A stretch of 64,000 nucleotides of DNA from contig NZ_CP064689.1 in assembly GCF_023100945.1 (NCBI RefSeq), positions 9,282,001-9,346,000 on the forward strand, read 5' to 3'. Position 1 is the stretch's first letter; each line of letters starts with the position of its first letter. The position numbers and the translations under genes are program-made. The stretch comes from Bradyrhizobium sp. 200. Its GTDB lineage: Bacteria > Pseudomonadota > Alphaproteobacteria > Rhizobiales > Xanthobacteraceae. Below the pieces are notes generated by a model. That model had not been told where the DNA came from. It did not search any database and saw nothing but the letters and a program-made list of their open reading frames with translations. Shown in pieces: positions 49,429 through 62,312 of the stretch.

Positions 49429-50109
49429 ATGCTCGCTTTGGCTGACCCCGATCTCGACCATGGGCCGCGGACCGACAGGTCCGCGACCATGCGGATGTGC
49501 GCGGTCAGCCGCGAGGTGCGGCCGATCGACGAGCTGATCCGGTTTGTGGTCGCCCCGTCGGGCGAAGTGATCCCCGATTTGAAGCGCAAGCTGCCCGGCC
49601 GCGGCCTGTGGGTTTCGGCCTCGCGGCGGACCGTTGCGGAAGCGGTACGGCGTCACCAATTTAGCAGAGGGTTCAAGCGCGACGTCCGGGTCGCGGCGAC
49701 CCTTCCCGCCGATACCGAGGCCCTGCTGGAACGAAGCTGCACCGAGGCGCTGGCCATGGCGGCCAAGGCCGGCCAGGTCATTTCCGGCTTTGCCAAGGTC
49801 GAGGGCCTGCTCGAACAGGGCAGGGCCGGAGCCCTGATCCACGCTTCGGACGGGGCGGCCGACGGAATCCGCAAATTGGACGCTATCGCGGGGCAAAGGA
49901 GCGGAAATATCGGTGAATCGCGGGGTTTACCGATCGTTACCGCTTTAACCTCGGCACAATTGGATTTGGCACTGGGCCGGTCAAATGTGATACATGCTGC
50001 GCTGCTCGCGGGCCCGGCGAGCAAGACGTTCCTGTCGCGCTGCCAGACCCTGGTTCGATACCGGATGGACGATGGCGACAAGACCGGGGATGGCGGCCAG
50101 AAATTCTGA
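49429..50109 (+). CDS. YlxR-family (DUF448) RNA-binding protein with L7Ae-like C-terminal domain
   Basis: 226 residues. The N-terminal YlxR domain (RMCAVSREVRPIDELIRFV, ~20-105) contains GRGLWVSASRRTV, the family GRG(A/L)Yxxxx block; the first Cys of the usual CxxC is present, but the pair is not complete. The second part (~115-215) resembles ribosomal protein L7Ae/YlxQ (AMAAKAGQVISGFAKVEG). In Gram-positives ylxR and ylxQ are separate neighbouring genes; here they are fused, as in other alphaproteobacteria. Both are likely RNA-binding. Confidence 0.88.
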   Translation: MLALADPDLDHGPRTDRSATMRMCAVSREVRPIDELIRFVVAPSGEVIPDLKRKLPGRGLWVSASRRTVAEAVRRHQFSRGFKRDVRVAATLPADTEALLERSCTEALAMAAKAGQVISGFAKVEGLLEQGRAGALIHASDGAADGIRKLDAIAGQRSGNIGESRGLPIVTALTSAQLDLALGRSNVIHAALLAGPASKTFLSRCQTLVRYRMDDGDKTGDGGQKF

Positions 50110-50182
50110 CGAAGATCGGTTCCGACGACCTGCTTCAATGACGGTGCGCAAGCGCACCATGTAACGAGATTAGGACTGCTGA

Positions 50183-52840
50183 ATGGTTGATACCAAATCG
50201 CCTGGCGACAAGACTCTGAGTGTTCCGACCAAGACCTTGACGCTGAAGCCGCGGGTCGAGACGGGCACCGTGCGCCAGAGCTTCAGCCATGGCCGGACCA
50301 AGCAGGTCGTGGTCGAAAAGCGCGGCAAGCGCCGCGTTGGCGGCGATGCGCCCGCGACCGAAACGCATGCGCCCGAGCCGGCCGTCGCCAAGGCGGCAGT
50401 TCCCGCCGCAAAGGCCCCCCTCTCCCGCCCTGCGCCTTCAGCCGCGCCGCGCGGCGGTTCGGGCGTGGTGCTGCGGACGCTGACGGAAGACGAGCGTTCC
50501 GCCCGAGCCAGCGCATTGGCCGATGCCAAGGTGCGCGAAGTCGAAGAGCGGCGGCAGGCCGAGGAAGAAGCCAAGCGCCGCGCCAGCCGTGAAGGCATCG
50601 AACAGGCCGAGCGCGAGGCCGCCGAAGCCCGCCGCAAGGCCGAGGAAGAACGACACCGGCTGGAAGAGGAAGCCAAGCGCAAGGCCGAAGTCGAGGCCAA
50701 GAAGCGATTTGGCGAGGCCGAGGCCAAGCCCGCAGCGGCGCCTGCGCCTGCTGCAACGCGCCCCGCCGCCACGACGGCCCGCCCGGCTGGAGCCCGTCCG
50801 GCTGTCGTGCCGCCTGCGCGCGCCCCGGGCGTTGCCGCCGACGGTTCCGATGAAGACGAAGGTCCGCGCCAGGTCCGCCGCGGCCCCGGCGGTGCCATGC
50901 GGCCCGCAACGCCCCCCAAGACCACCCACAAGCCCGGACCGCAGAAGGAACGCGGCCGCCTGACGCTCGTCACCGCGCTCAACGCCGACGACGTGCGCGA
51001 GCGTTCGATCGCCTCGTTCCGCCGCCGCACCCAGCGCCTGAAGGGACACGCCTCGAACGAGCCGAAGGAAAAGCTCATCCGCGAGGTGACGATCCCGGAA
51101 GCCATCACGATCCAGGAACTCGCCAACCGCATGTCCGAGCGCGCGGTCGACGTCATCCGCCTGCTGATGAAGCAGGGTGCGATGCACAAGATCACCGACG
51201 TGATCGACGCCGACACCGCGCAGTTGATCGCCGAGGAAATGGGCCACTCCGTCAAGCGCGTCGCCGCGTCCGACGTTGAAGAAGGCCTGTTCGACGTGGT
51301 CGACGATTCCACCGATACCGAGCCGCGCTCGCCTGTGGTCACCGTGATGGGCCATGTCGACCACGGCAAGACCTCGCTGCTCGACGCGCTTCGCCACGCC
51401 AACGTGGTGTCGGGCGAAGCCGGCGGCATCACCCAGCATATCGGCGCCTATCAGGTGACCTCGCCGGAAAGCGGCAAGAAGATCACCTTCATCGACACGC
51501 CCGGCCACGCCGCGTTCACCGCGATGCGCGCCCGCGGCGCCAAGGTCACCGATATCGTGATCCTGGTGGTCGCGGCCGATGACGGCGTCATGCCGCAGAC
51601 GGTGGAAGCGATCAACCACGCCAAGGCGGCGAAGGTTCCGATGATCGTGGCGATCAACAAGATCGACAAGCCGGACGCCAGGCCGGAACGCGTGCGCACC
51701 GAACTGCTGCAGCACGAGGTTCAGGTCGAATCGTTCGGCGGCGAAGTCGTCGACGTCGAGGTATCAGCCAAGAACAAGACCAATCTCGACAAGCTGCTCG
51801 AGATGATCGCGCTGCAGGCCGAACTGCTCGACCTCAAGACCAATTCGGAACGCCCCGCAGAAGGCACCGTGATCGAAGCCAAGCTCGATCGCGGCCGCGG
51901 CCCGGTGGCGACCGTGCTGGTTCAGCGCGGCACGCTCAAGGTCGGCGACATCATCGTGGCCGGCGCCGAAATGGGCCGCGTCCGCGCGCTGATCTCCGAC
52001 CAGGGCGAAAACATCGACGAGGCCGGACCTTCGGTGCCGGTCGAGGTGCTCGGCTTCAACGGACCGCCGGAAGCCGGCGACCGTCTTGCCGTGGTCGAGA
52101 ACGAAGCCCGCGCCCGCCAGGTGACGAGCTATCGCGCCCACCAGAAGCGCGAGAATGCCGCCGCCTCGATCTCCGGCATGCGCGGCTCGCTCGAACAGAT
52201 GATGTCGCAGCTCAAGACCGCGGGCCGCAAGGAATTCCCGCTGATCGTGAAGGCCGACGTGCAGGGTTCGCTCGAAGCCATTTTGGGATCGCTGGAGAAA
52301 CTCGGCACCGACGAAGTCGCAGCCCGCATCCTGCATGCAGGCGTCGGCGGCATCTCGGAATCCGACGTCACGCTGGCGGAAGGCTTCAACGCCGCGATCA
52401 TCGGCTTCTCGGTGCGCGCCAACAAGGAGGCCGCAGCGGCCGCCAAGCGCAACGGCATCGAGATTCGCTACTACAACATCATCTACGATCTCGTCGACGA
52501 CATCAAAAAGGCGATGTCCGGCCTGCTCGCGCCGACGCTGCGCGAAACCATGCTGGGCAATGCGCAGATCCTGGAAGTGTTCAACATTTCCAAGGTCGGC
52601 AAGGTCGCCGGCTGCCGCGTTACCGACGGCACCGTGGAGCGCGGCGCCAATGTTCGCCTGATCCGCGACAACGTCGTCGTGCACGAAGGCAAGCTCTCGA
52701 CGCTGAAGCGCTTCAAGGATGAAGTGAAGGAAGTGCAATCCGGCCAGGAATGCGGCATGGCGTTCGAGAATTACGGTGACATGCGTGTCGGCGACGTTAT
52801 CGAGTGTTATCGTGTGGAGACCATCCAGCGCTCTCTGTAA
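50183..52840 (+). CDS. infB: Translation initiation factor IF-2
   Basis: GTPase that brings initiator tRNA to the 30S subunit. 885 residues. Residues ~90-300 form a long charged Ala/Glu/Arg-rich linker. The IF2_N motif ([20 protein letters not shown]) is at ~305-330. The G domain begins with [14 protein letters not shown] at about 389, with [12 protein letters not shown] near 438 and NKID near 492. Domains II-IV follow to the C-terminus. Domain order and size match alphaproteobacterial IF-2. Confidence 0.98.
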   Translation: MVDTKSPGDKTLSVPTKTLTLKPRVETGTVRQSFSHGRTKQVVVEKRGKRRVGGDAPATETHAPEPAVAKAAVPAAKAPLSRPAPSAAPRGGSGVVLRTLTEDERSARASALADAKVREVEERRQAEEEAKRRASREGIEQAEREAAEARRKAEEERHRLEEEAKRKAEVEAKKRFGEAEAKPAAAPAPAATRPAATTARPAGARPAVVPPARAPGVAADGSDEDEGPRQVRRGPGGAMRPATPPKTTHKPGPQKERGRLTLVTALNADDVRERSIASFRRRTQRLKGHASNEPKEKLIREVTIPEAITIQELANRMSERAVDVIRLLMKQGAMHKITDVIDADTAQLIAEEMGHSVKRVAASDVEEGLFDVVDDSTDTEPRSPVVTVMGHVDHGKTSLLDALRHANVVSGEAGGITQHIGAYQVTSPESGKKITFIDTPGHAAFTAMRARGAKVTDIVILVVAADDGVMPQTVEAINHAKAAKVPMIVAINKIDKPDARPERVRTELLQHEVQVESFGGEVVDVEVSAKNKTNLDKLLEMIALQAELLDLKTNSERPAEGTVIEAKLDRGRGPVATVLVQRGTLKVGDIIVAGAEMGRVRALISDQGENIDEAGPSVPVEVLGFNGPPEAGDRLAVVENEARARQVTSYRAHQKRENAAASISGMRGSLEQMMSQLKTAGRKEFPLIVKADVQGSLEAILGSLEKLGTDEVAARILHAGVGGISESDVTLAEGFNAAIIGFSVRANKEAAAAAKRNGIEIRYYNIIYDLVDDIKKAMSGLLAPTLRETMLGNAQILEVFNISKVGKVAGCRVTDGTVERGANVRLIRDNVVVHEGKLSTLKRFKDEVKEVQSGQECGMAFENYGDMRVGDVIECYRVETIQRSL

Positions 52841-52882
52841 GTCCAAATCTTGCGAAGAGCCTCGGATTTTATTGAAGTAAAC

Positions 52883-52914
52883 CGTCATGCCCTGCGAAAG
52901 CGGGGCATCCAGTA
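52883..52914. repeat. Half of a CGTCATGCCC repeat between infB and rbfA
   Basis: cgtcatgccctgcgaaagcggggcatccagta; a short hairpin of the same family as 63140-63279. It lies within the 157-base infB-rbfA gap and so could separate the transcripts or tune their levels. Confidence 0.75.
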
Positions 52915-52997
52915 GTCAGCGCAATTAACTTTGGCCACGGAATGCCGGATCACCTGCCCATAAGGCGGGTGATGACGACAATTGGGATTTTTCGAAA

Positions 52998-53411
52998 ATG
53001 CCCCGCCATCACACCAAGGGTTCCGCTCCCGGCGGCTCGCAACGGCAATTGCGCGTCGGCGAGACCGTGCGCCATGCCCTCGCCGATATTCTGTCGCAGG
53101 GTAACGTCCACGATCCCGACCTGGAAGGCCAAATCATCACCGTTCCCGAGGTGAGGATGTCGCCTGACCTGAAGCTTGCGACGATTTACGTGATGCCGCT
53201 CGGCGGCCGCGATACCGATGTCGTGCTCGCGGCGCTCGCGCGTAACAAAAAGTTCCTGCGCGGCGAGATCGCTCACCGCGTTAACCTGAAATTTGCCCCT
53301 GACCTTCGCTTTCGCGTCGACGAACGATTCGATGAAGCGGAACGGATCGAGAAATTACTGAGAACACCTGCGGTGCAAAGAGACCTCGCACCCGATTCGG
53401 ACGACAAGTGA
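52998..53411 (+). CDS. rbfA: Ribosome-binding factor A
   Basis: Binds the 30S subunit near the 5' end of 16S rRNA during maturation and cold adaptation. 137 residues with [20 protein letters not shown] and [20 protein letters not shown] as family blocks. Followed by truB with an overlapping start (GTGATG). Confidence 0.95.
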   Translation: MPRHHTKGSAPGGSQRQLRVGETVRHALADILSQGNVHDPDLEGQIITVPEVRMSPDLKLATIYVMPLGGRDTDVVLAALARNKKFLRGEIAHRVNLKFAPDLRFRVDERFDEAERIEKLLRTPAVQRDLAPDSDDK

Positions 53412-54547
53412 TGATTATGCCCACCGCCACCGGCGGGATCGCGCAGCAAACTGCTGATTCGCACGACGCAGAAAAAAATATTTTTTCAGATGAGTCGCGT
53501 GGCGAAGGCGAGCACCGCGCTGGCGATGGCGAGCGCCGCAGCAACAACGATCCGCGCCATAGCAAGCAGCCGCGCCAGAACAACCAGCCGCGTCGCGACA
53601 AGCGCGACGTTCATGGCTGGGTGATTCTCGACAAGCCGATCGGCATGACGTCGACGCACGCGGTTGCCGTGCTCAAGCGCCTGTTCCAGGCCAAGCGCGC
53701 AGGCCACGCCGGCACGCTCGATCCGCTGGCGTCGGGCGGCCTGCCGATCGCGCTCGGCGAGGCCACCAAGACGGTTCCGTTCGTGATGGACGGCCGCAAG
53801 CGCTACCGCTTCACGGTCGCCTGGGGCGAGGAGCGCGACACCGACGATACCGAGGGCCGGGTAACCCGGACGAGCGAGCTGCGGCCGCAGGCCGACGCGA
53901 TCCGGGCCTTGCTGCCGCGGTTCACCGGCCTGATCGAGCAGATCCCGCCGCAATATTCCGCCATCAAGGTCCAGGGCGAGCGTGCCTACGACCTGGCGCG
54001 GGACGGCGAAACCGTGGAACTGAAGCCCCGCCCGGTCGAGATTCATGAATTAACCCTGGTAGAACATGAAGATACCGGCCGGTCCGTTTTCGAGGCCGAG
54101 TGCGGCAAGGGCACCTATGTCCGGGCTCTGGCCCGCGATATCGGCCGGATTCTGGGCTGTTTCGGCCATATCTGCGCGTTGCGGCGGACTTTGGTGGGCC
54201 CATTCCGCGAGACGGACATGATTCCGCTGGAAGAGTTGGAGGCTTTATGCAATAGAGCCGCGTCTGGCGAGGGAAGCCTCGCCGACGCGCTTTTGCCCGT
54301 TGAGACCGCGCTGGACGACATCCCGGCACTGGCCGTCACACGGGCTGATGCGGCAAGGCTCCACAGGGGCCAGGCCGTTTTGTTGCGCGGACGGGATGCG
54401 CCCAATAGTAGCGGCACAGTCTATGTCACGGTGGCAGGCCGGCTTCTGGCCCTCGCCGAAATTGGCAATGGCGAACTCATCCCCAAGCGCGTGTTCAACC
54501 TGACCGGGCTGACTGCCAGCCCCGGTCGCAGCAATGAGAGAGTTTGA
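53411..54547 (+). CDS. truB: tRNA pseudouridine synthase B (TruB)
   Basis: Makes pseudouridine 55 in the T-loop of tRNAs. 378 residues from ATG 53411 (GTG 53408 and ATG 53417 possible). The core starts near residue 70 ([20 protein letters not shown]); the catalytic Asp104 is in [14 protein letters not shown]. The first ~70 residues are a polar Asp/Glu/Arg/Gln-rich extension not found in E. coli TruB. Confidence 0.96.
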   Translation: MIMPTATGGIAQQTADSHDAEKNIFSDESRGEGEHRAGDGERRSNNDPRHSKQPRQNNQPRRDKRDVHGWVILDKPIGMTSTHAVAVLKRLFQAKRAGHAGTLDPLASGGLPIALGEATKTVPFVMDGRKRYRFTVAWGEERDTDDTEGRVTRTSELRPQADAIRALLPRFTGLIEQIPPQYSAIKVQGERAYDLARDGETVELKPRPVEIHELTLVEHEDTGRSVFEAECGKGTYVRALARDIGRILGCFGHICALRRTLVGPFRETDMIPLEELEALCNRAASGEGSLADALLPVETALDDIPALAVTRADAARLHRGQAVLLRGRDAPNSSGTVYVTVAGRLLALAEIGNGELIPKRVFNLTGLTASPGRSNERV

Positions 54548-54549
54548 CG

Positions 54550-54819
54550 ATGTCGATTACCGCCGAACGCAAAGCGGAAGTCATCAAGACGAATGCCAAC
54601 AAAGCCGGCGACACCGGTTCGCCCGAGGTTCAGGTTGCGATCCTTTCGGAACGCATCAACAACCTCACGGGCCATTTCAAGACCCACGTGAAGGACAATC
54701 ATTCACGCCGCGGCCTTCTGAAGCTCGTGTCGACGCGCCGCTCCCTTCTCGACTACATCAAGAAGAAGGACGAGGCGCGCTACAAGGCATTGCTCGAAAA
54801 GCATAACATTCGCCGTTGA
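54550..54819 (+). CDS. rpsO: 30S ribosomal protein S15
   Basis: Binds 16S rRNA in the platform. 89 residues from ATG 54550, 2 bases after the truB stop; the start matches the family ([16 protein letters not shown]). Ends KHNIRR. A terminator follows at once, upstream of pnp, the usual rpsO-pnp organisation. Confidence 0.98.
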   Translation: MSITAERKAEVIKTNANKAGDTGSPEVQVAILSERINNLTGHFKTHVKDNHSRRGLLKLVSTRRSLLDYIKKKDEARYKALLEKHNIRR

Positions 54820-54828
54820 TTTGAGAGT

Positions 54829-54854
54829 ACGCGCGCGCAGTTTGCGCGCGTTTT
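54829..54854 (+). terminator. Intrinsic terminator after rpsO
   Basis: acgcgcgc/gcgcgcgt stem (54829-54836 and 54844-54851), 7-base loop, then a T run. In E. coli the equivalent rpsO-pnp terminator is partially read through, so pnp would be co-transcribed in part. Confidence 0.85.
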
Positions 54855-55138
54855 CGCATGGTCTTCCGAAGAAAACGGACTCCCGTTTTGGGAGACGATC
54901 ATGCGCAAGGAGCATCATCCGACAAGGATCGTGCTCGACAAACGTCCAGCAGCAATCCGGCCGCTGGACAGGGCAAGGTGCCCGTGACTGCCGAGAGGAT
55001 GGACGCCATCCGAAAGATGAAGACCATGGCAGGATCGCCGGATGCTGATCTCATATTGCGATCAGCGTCCCGCAATCTTGCGCATGGTCTTTGTGTTTTT
55101 GGGCTCCGCTCTCTCGTGAACCCATGAAAGAAACCACT
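54855..55138 (+). promoter_or_regulatory. Leader region of pnp
   Basis: About 280 bases without a credible gene. Seen: a small ctccc-loop-gggag hairpin at 54880-54894 and an 11-base direct repeat cgcatggtctt at 54855 and 55081. In E. coli the pnp leader is a stem-loop cut by RNase III and controlled by PNPase itself; whether this leader does likewise is unknown. No convincing promoter was found. Confidence 0.45.
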
Positions 55139-57295
55139 ATGTTCAATAAGCATTCCGTCGAGATCGACTGGGGTGGACGTCCCCTCAAGCTGGAAACCGG
55201 CAAGATCGCCCGTCAGGCCGACGGCGCCGTGCTCGCCACCTACGGCGAGACCGTCGTGCTCGCCACCGTCGTGGCTGCGAAAGCGCCGCGCGAAGGCGTC
55301 GACTTCCTGCCGCTGACCGTCGACTACCAGGAAAAGACCTACGCCGCGGGCCGCATTCCCGGCGGCTATTTCAAGCGCGAGGGACGCCCGACCGAAAAGG
55401 AGACGCTGGTCTCCCGCCTGATCGACCGCCCGATCCGCCCACTGTTCGCCGACGGCTGGCGCAACGAGACGCAGGTGATCGCCACCGTGCTCTCGCACGA
55501 CATGGAGAACGATCCCGACGTGCTGGCGATGGTCGCCGCCTCCGCGGCGCTGACGCTGTCGGGCGTGCCGTTCAAGGGGCCGATCGGCGCCGCGCGCGTC
55601 GCCTTCAGCAACGACGAATATATCCTCAACCCGACGCTCGATGAAATGGTCGACACGCAGCTCGAGCTCGTCGTCGCCGGCACGTCGGACGCGGTGCTGA
55701 TGGTCGAGTCCGAAGCCAAGGAGCTTTCGGAAGAGATCATGCTCGGCGCCGTCATGTTCGGTCATCGCCACTTCCAGCCGGTGATCAAGGCGATCATCGA
55801 GCTGGCCGAGAAGGCCGCCAAGGATCCGCGCGAGGTCACCATCATCGACAACAGCGCGATCGAGAAGGAAATGCTCGGCCTGATCGAGCAGGAACTGCGC
55901 TCAGCCTATGCGATCCCGATCAAGCAGGACCGCTACGCGGCGGTCGGCAAGGCCAAGGAAAAGGTGATCGCGCATTACTTCCCGGAAGGGCAGGAGCCGA
56001 AATACGACAAGCTGCGCATCGCCGGCGTGTTCAAGGAGATCGAGGCCAAGATCGTACGCTGGAACATCCTCGACACCGGCAAGCGCATCGACGGCCGCGA
56101 TTCCAAGACCGTGCGCAACATCATCGCCGAGGTAGGCGTGCTGCCCCGCGCCCACGGTTCGGCGCTGTTCACCCGCGGTGAGACCCAGGCGATGGTCGTG
56201 ACCACGCTCGGCACCGGCGAAGACGAGCAGTACATCGACGCGCTGTCGGGAACGTATAAAGAGACGTTCCTGCTGCACTATAACTTCCCTCCCTACTCGG
56301 TCGGTGAAACCGGACGCCTCGGCGGCACCAAGCGCCGCGAGATCGGCCACGGCAAGCTTGCCTGGCGCGCGATCCACCCCGTCCTGCCGCCGCACCACGA
56401 ATTCCCCTACACGGTGCGCGTGGTCTCCGAGATCACCGAATCCAACGGCTCCTCGTCGATGGCCTCGGTGTGCGGCGCTTCGCTGGCGCTGATGGATGCA
56501 GGCGTTCCGTTGAAGCGGCCGACCGCGGGTATCGCGATGGGTCTCATTCTGGAAGGCTCACGCTTTGCGGTCCTCTCCGACATCCTCGGCGACGAGGATC
56601 ATCTCGGCGATATGGACTTCAAGGTGGCCGGCACCGACCAGGGCATCACCTCGCTGCAGATGGACATCAAGATCGAGGGCATCACCGAGGAGATCATGAA
56701 GGTCGCGCTCGGTCAGGCCAAGGACGGGCGTATCCACATCCTCGGCGAAATGGCCAAGGCGCTCACCAACGCCCGCGCCGAGCTCGGCGAATACGCGCCG
56801 CGCATCGAGACCTTCAAGATCGCGACCGACAAGATCCGGGAAGTGATCGGCACCGGCGGCAAGGTGATCCGCGAGATCGTCGAGAAGACGGGCGCCAAGG
56901 TCAACATCGAGGACGACGGCACCGTCAAGGTCGCCTCCAACGACGGCGAGGCGATGAAGGCCGCCATCAAGTGGATCAAGTCGATCGCCTCCGATCCGGA
57001 GATCGGCCAGATCTACGAAGGCACCGTGGTCAAGGTGATGGAGTTCGGCGCGTTCGTGAACTTCTTCGGCGCCAAGGACGGGCTCGTCCACATCAGCCAG
57101 CTCGCTTCGGCGCGCGTGCAGAAGACCTCCGACGTCGTCAAGGAAGGCGACAAGGTCAAGGTCAAGCTGCTCGGCTTCGACGACCGCGGCAAGACGCGGC
57201 TGTCGATGAAGGTGGTCGACCAAGCCACCGGCGAGGACCTCGAGGCCAAGCAGAAGGCGGAAGCCCCTGCCCCGCGCGAAGCCGCCGGTGAGTAA
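55139..57295 (+). CDS. pnp: Polyribonucleotide nucleotidyltransferase (PNPase)
   Basis: 3'-5' phosphorolytic exoribonuclease, part of RNA turnover. 718 residues from ATG 55139 ([20 protein letters not shown]). Two RNase PH domains, then a KH domain at ~555-615 ([20 protein letters not shown]) and an S1 domain at ~620-690 ([18 protein letters not shown]). An in-frame upstream start exists at 55124, but 55139 fits the family start. Confidence 0.97.
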   Translation: MFNKHSVEIDWGGRPLKLETGKIARQADGAVLATYGETVVLATVVAAKAPREGVDFLPLTVDYQEKTYAAGRIPGGYFKREGRPTEKETLVSRLIDRPIRPLFADGWRNETQVIATVLSHDMENDPDVLAMVAASAALTLSGVPFKGPIGAARVAFSNDEYILNPTLDEMVDTQLELVVAGTSDAVLMVESEAKELSEEIMLGAVMFGHRHFQPVIKAIIELAEKAAKDPREVTIIDNSAIEKEMLGLIEQELRSAYAIPIKQDRYAAVGKAKEKVIAHYFPEGQEPKYDKLRIAGVFKEIEAKIVRWNILDTGKRIDGRDSKTVRNIIAEVGVLPRAHGSALFTRGETQAMVVTTLGTGEDEQYIDALSGTYKETFLLHYNFPPYSVGETGRLGGTKRREIGHGKLAWRAIHPVLPPHHEFPYTVRVVSEITESNGSSSMASVCGASLALMDAGVPLKRPTAGIAMGLILEGSRFAVLSDILGDEDHLGDMDFKVAGTDQGITSLQMDIKIEGITEEIMKVALGQAKDGRIHILGEMAKALTNARAELGEYAPRIETFKIATDKIREVIGTGGKVIREIVEKTGAKVNIEDDGTVKVASNDGEAMKAAIKWIKSIASDPEIGQIYEGTVVKVMEFGAFVNFFGAKDGLVHISQLASARVQKTSDVVKEGDKVKVKLLGFDDRGKTRLSMKVVDQATGEDLEAKQKAEAPAPREAAGE

Positions 57296-57318
57296 GGCAT
57301 CATCGCTGGAATGTGAAC

Positions 57319-57349
57319 AAAGGGCGGCCGAAAGGCCGCCCTTTTTTGT
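57319..57349 (+). terminator. Intrinsic terminator after pnp
   Basis: agggcggcc-gaaa-ggccgccct hairpin followed by six T. Ends the rimP-pnp operon. Confidence 0.92.
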
Positions 57350-57519
57350 TATCCGCCTGCGTTACATTGGGTGGATTGAGACACTTGTGTGATTCCGCCA
57401 CAGGGCGCGAGGACAGAAATCGAAACCCGATCCCGGCGGTCGCCCGTAGCTAGTCACGCGCAGCGCGCCTAACGGCGTCCCATCACAGATACCCACCAGT
57501 ACACTTGAGGAGAAAACCG

Positions 57520-58266
57520 ATGTCATCCATGTCCCGGCGCCATCTGATGCTGGCTGCAACCGGATTAGCTGCCGCGGCAGCGGTCCCGCGCGCCGTCTTC
57601 GCGCAGGCGGCGGCTCCTGCTCCGGCTGCGGCCCCGACCGGCCCCTTCACGCTGCCGCCGCTCGCCTATCCGGTCAATGCGTTTGAGCCGCACATCGACA
57701 CCAAGACGATGGAAATCCATCACGACAAGCACCACGCGGCTTATGTCGCCAACATCAACAACGTCGCCAAGACCAATCCGCAGTTGGGAACGGCGAAGAT
57801 CGAGGACGTCCTCGGCAATCTGAATGCGCTGGACGACAGCATCAAATTCACCGTCCGCAACAACCTCGGCGGCCACGCCAACCACACCATGTTCTGGCAG
57901 ATCATGGGCCCGAACGGCGGCAAGCCGGAAGGCGAGGTGCTGGCCGCAATCGACCGCGATCTCGGCGGCATGGAAAAATTCCAGAACGACTTCAACGCCG
58001 CCGGCGGACGCCAGTTTGGATCAGGGTGGGTGTTCGTCACCGTGGCCAAGGACGGCAAGCTCGCGATCGAGACCCGCCCGAACCAGGACAACCCGATGAT
58101 GGACGGCAAGCGCGCGCTGATGGGCAACGATGTCTGGGAGCACGCCTATTACCTGAACTACCAGAACCGCCGTGCGGATTATCTCAAGGCGTGGTGGAAC
58201 ACGGTGAACTGGGCCAAAATCGCCGAGCGCTATGCGGCGGCGAAGGCCGGCACGCTCGGGGCCTGA
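57520..58266 (+). CDS. Superoxide dismutase, Fe/Mn family, Tat-exported
   Basis: Converts superoxide to peroxide and oxygen. 248 residues from ATG 57520, with ttgaggag upstream. The N-terminus has a twin-arginine signal (MSRRHLMLAATGL, then a hydrophobic Ala-rich run and AVFAQA), so the enzyme is probably periplasmic. Metal ligands: His67 in MEIHHDKHH, the His of NHTMFW, and Asp and His of DVWEHAYYL. The GGHANHTMFW block and Gln in PNQDNP are as in MnSOD rather than FeSOD. Flanked by katG and oxyR. Confidence 0.93.
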   Translation: MSSMSRRHLMLAATGLAAAAAVPRAVFAQAAAPAPAAAPTGPFTLPPLAYPVNAFEPHIDTKTMEIHHDKHHAAYVANINNVAKTNPQLGTAKIEDVLGNLNALDDSIKFTVRNNLGGHANHTMFWQIMGPNGGKPEGEVLAAIDRDLGGMEKFQNDFNAAGGRQFGSGWVFVTVAKDGKLAIETRPNQDNPMMDGKRALMGNDVWEHAYYLNYQNRRADYLKAWWNTVNWAKIAERYAAAKAGTLGA

Positions 58267-58281
58267 TCGCATTCCATGCGA

Positions 58282-58307
58282 AAAGGGCGGCCTTTCGGCC
58301 GCCCTTT
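58282..58307. terminator. Bidirectional terminator between sod and katG
   Basis: aaagggcggccttt/cggccgcccttt hairpin with T/A runs on both sides, between convergent genes. The stem is nearly the same as the pnp terminator at 57319. Confidence 0.88.
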
Positions 58308-58335
58308 GTTTTTGTCGTTGCACTTCCGCGAAGCT

Positions 58336-60585
<2,250 letters not shown>

Positions 60586-61524
60586 ATGATACAAATGACT
60601 CTCAGACAGCTTCGCTACTTCGATGCGCTGGCCCGTCACGGCCATTTCGGACGCGCGGCGGAGGCGTGTTCCATCTCGCAGCCGGCGCTGTCGATGCAGA
60701 TCAAGGAAATGGAGGAAGTCCTCGGCGGCGTGCTGCTGGAGCGTAGCGCACGACAGGTGACGCTGACGAAATTCGGCGAGGAGATCGTCCAGCGCGTCCG
60801 CGAGATCCTGCGGTCGGTCGATGAACTCGGCGATTTTGCGCGCGCTTCGCGGGACCGACTCGCGGGCCGGCTGCGCATCGGCATGATCCCGACGATTGCA
60901 CCCTATTTGCTGCCCAAGGTGATCGAGAATCTGGCGCGCATGCATCCGGAACTCGACATTCACGTTCGCGAGACATTGACGCCGAAGCTGATCAAGGAGG
61001 TCGCGGAAGGCCGGCTGGATACGGCGATCGTGGCGCTGCCGGTATCCGAACCGTCGCTGACCGAGGTCGCGTGCTTTTCGGAGAACTTTCTGCTGGTGCG
61101 GCCGGGCGAGGATGAGGGAACGCCGGTGCCAAGCCACGAGACGTTGCGCGAGATGAGATTGCTTCTGCTGGAAGAGGGCCATTGCTTCCGCGACCAGGCG
61201 CTGTCGTTCTGCAACATGCAATCCTCACCGCCGCGGGAAGTGCTGGACGCGAGTTCGCTGTCGACGCTCGTTCAAATGGTCGGCGCCGGCATCGGCGTCA
61301 CCCTGATCCCGGAAATGGCGGTGGGGGTAGAGACACGCTCGGCGTCGGTCTCCGTCGCGCGCTTCAGGAATCCGCAGCCGTCGCGGACCATCGGCATGGT
61401 CTGGCGCAAGACAAGTCCGCTGGCCGCACAACTCCAGCAAATCTCCGAAGTGGTTTGTCTCGCAGCCGACGCGCTGCGCGAAGCGCGCAACGCGAAATCG
61501 CCATCGCGGAAGTCGCGGGCCTGA
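60586..61524 (+). CDS. oxyR: LysR-type hydrogen peroxide regulator OxyR
   Basis: 312 residues. The N-terminal HTH is of LysR type (LRYFDALARHGHFGRAAEAC, SISQPALSMQIK). The redox pair Cys200 and Cys209 (EEGHCFRDQALSFCN) matches Cys199/Cys208 of E. coli OxyR, so the peroxide switch is intact. Divergent from katG, its probable target; the start could also be ATG 60595. Confidence 0.95.
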   Translation: MIQMTLRQLRYFDALARHGHFGRAAEACSISQPALSMQIKEMEEVLGGVLLERSARQVTLTKFGEEIVQRVREILRSVDELGDFARASRDRLAGRLRIGMIPTIAPYLLPKVIENLARMHPELDIHVRETLTPKLIKEVAEGRLDTAIVALPVSEPSLTEVACFSENFLLVRPGEDEGTPVPSHETLREMRLLLLEEGHCFRDQALSFCNMQSSPPREVLDASSLSTLVQMVGAGIGVTLIPEMAVGVETRSASVSVARFRNPQPSRTIGMVWRKTSPLAAQLQQISEVVCLAADALREARNAKSPSRKSRA

Positions 61525-61619
61525 CGAGCTGACGTCCCGGCATAATTTCAGCCCGCCAGTCGTGACGCTGACGCAATCCTGCGCGACATTCTCCAATTGA
61601 TCCGAGGAGGGAATGCCTG

Positions 61620-62216
61620 ATGATCCAGCTCTACTGGTCGCCCCGCTCGCGCTCGTTTTCCGCCATCTGGCTGCTGGAGGAAACCGGGCTGCCCTATGAA
61701 CGCGTGCTGACCGATATCTCGACGGGCGCGCAGAAGGCCCCGGAATATCTCGCGATCAACCCGATGGGCAAGGTGCCGGGGCTCAAGGACGGCGACGCCG
61801 CGCTCGGCGAGGCGGCCGCGATCTGCGCCTATATTGCCGACCGCTATCCGGAAACGAAACTGGCGCCGGCCGTCACAGATCCGCTGCGGGCGAGATATCT
61901 GCAGTGGCTGTTCTTTTCGCCGAGTTGCATCGAGCCGGCGCTGATCCAGCTCTTCACCAAGCTCGAAGTGCCGGCGAGCACGGCGGCGTGGGGCAGTGCG
62001 ACCCAGGTGTTCGACGTGCTCGACGCCGCCCTGCAGAAGGGGCCATGGATTCTCGGCGAGAATTTTTCGGCCGCCGACATCACGGTCGGGACCGGGCTGC
62101 ACTTTGCGGTGCGGATGTTCAAGATGGTGCCGCCACGGCCGTCGTTCGAGGCCTATATCGACCGCTGCACAGCGCGCCCGGCGTTCCAGCGCGCAGAGAA
62201 GATTGCGGACAGGTGA
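61620..62216 (+). CDS. Glutathione S-transferase
   Basis: 198 residues. Thioredoxin-like N-terminal half (LYWSPRSRSFSAIWLLEETG, with Ser as the likely catalytic residue, and NPMGKVPGLKDGDAALGEAA binding glutathione) and helical C-terminal half. Substrate and class uncertain. No operon partner. Confidence 0.9.
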   Translation: MIQLYWSPRSRSFSAIWLLEETGLPYERVLTDISTGAQKAPEYLAINPMGKVPGLKDGDAALGEAAAICAYIADRYPETKLAPAVTDPLRARYLQWLFFSPSCIEPALIQLFTKLEVPASTAAWGSATQVFDVLDAALQKGPWILGENFSAADITVGTGLHFAVRMFKMVPPRPSFEAYIDRCTARPAFQRAEKIADR

Positions 62217-62220
62217 ATAA

Positions 62221-62306
62221 CGTAGCCCGGATGTAGCGAAGCGCAATCCGGGGGAGTTGCACCGCTTAGAGATATCTCGGATTGCGCTTCGCTACATCCG
62301 GGCTAC
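62221..62306. repeat. Palindromic intergenic repeat, GTAGCCCGGATG family, copy 3
   Basis: cgtagcccggatgtagcgaa on the left, ttcgctacatccgggctac on the right. Between the convergent glutathione S-transferase and fabI genes. Confidence 0.92.
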
Positions 62307-62312
62307 CAAATC

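Noticed and set aside
47407..49896. Long minus-strand frame (829 codons) opposite nusA and ylxR
   Set aside because: Antisense to well-identified genes; composition is that of a GC-rich shadow frame and no family match is apparent.
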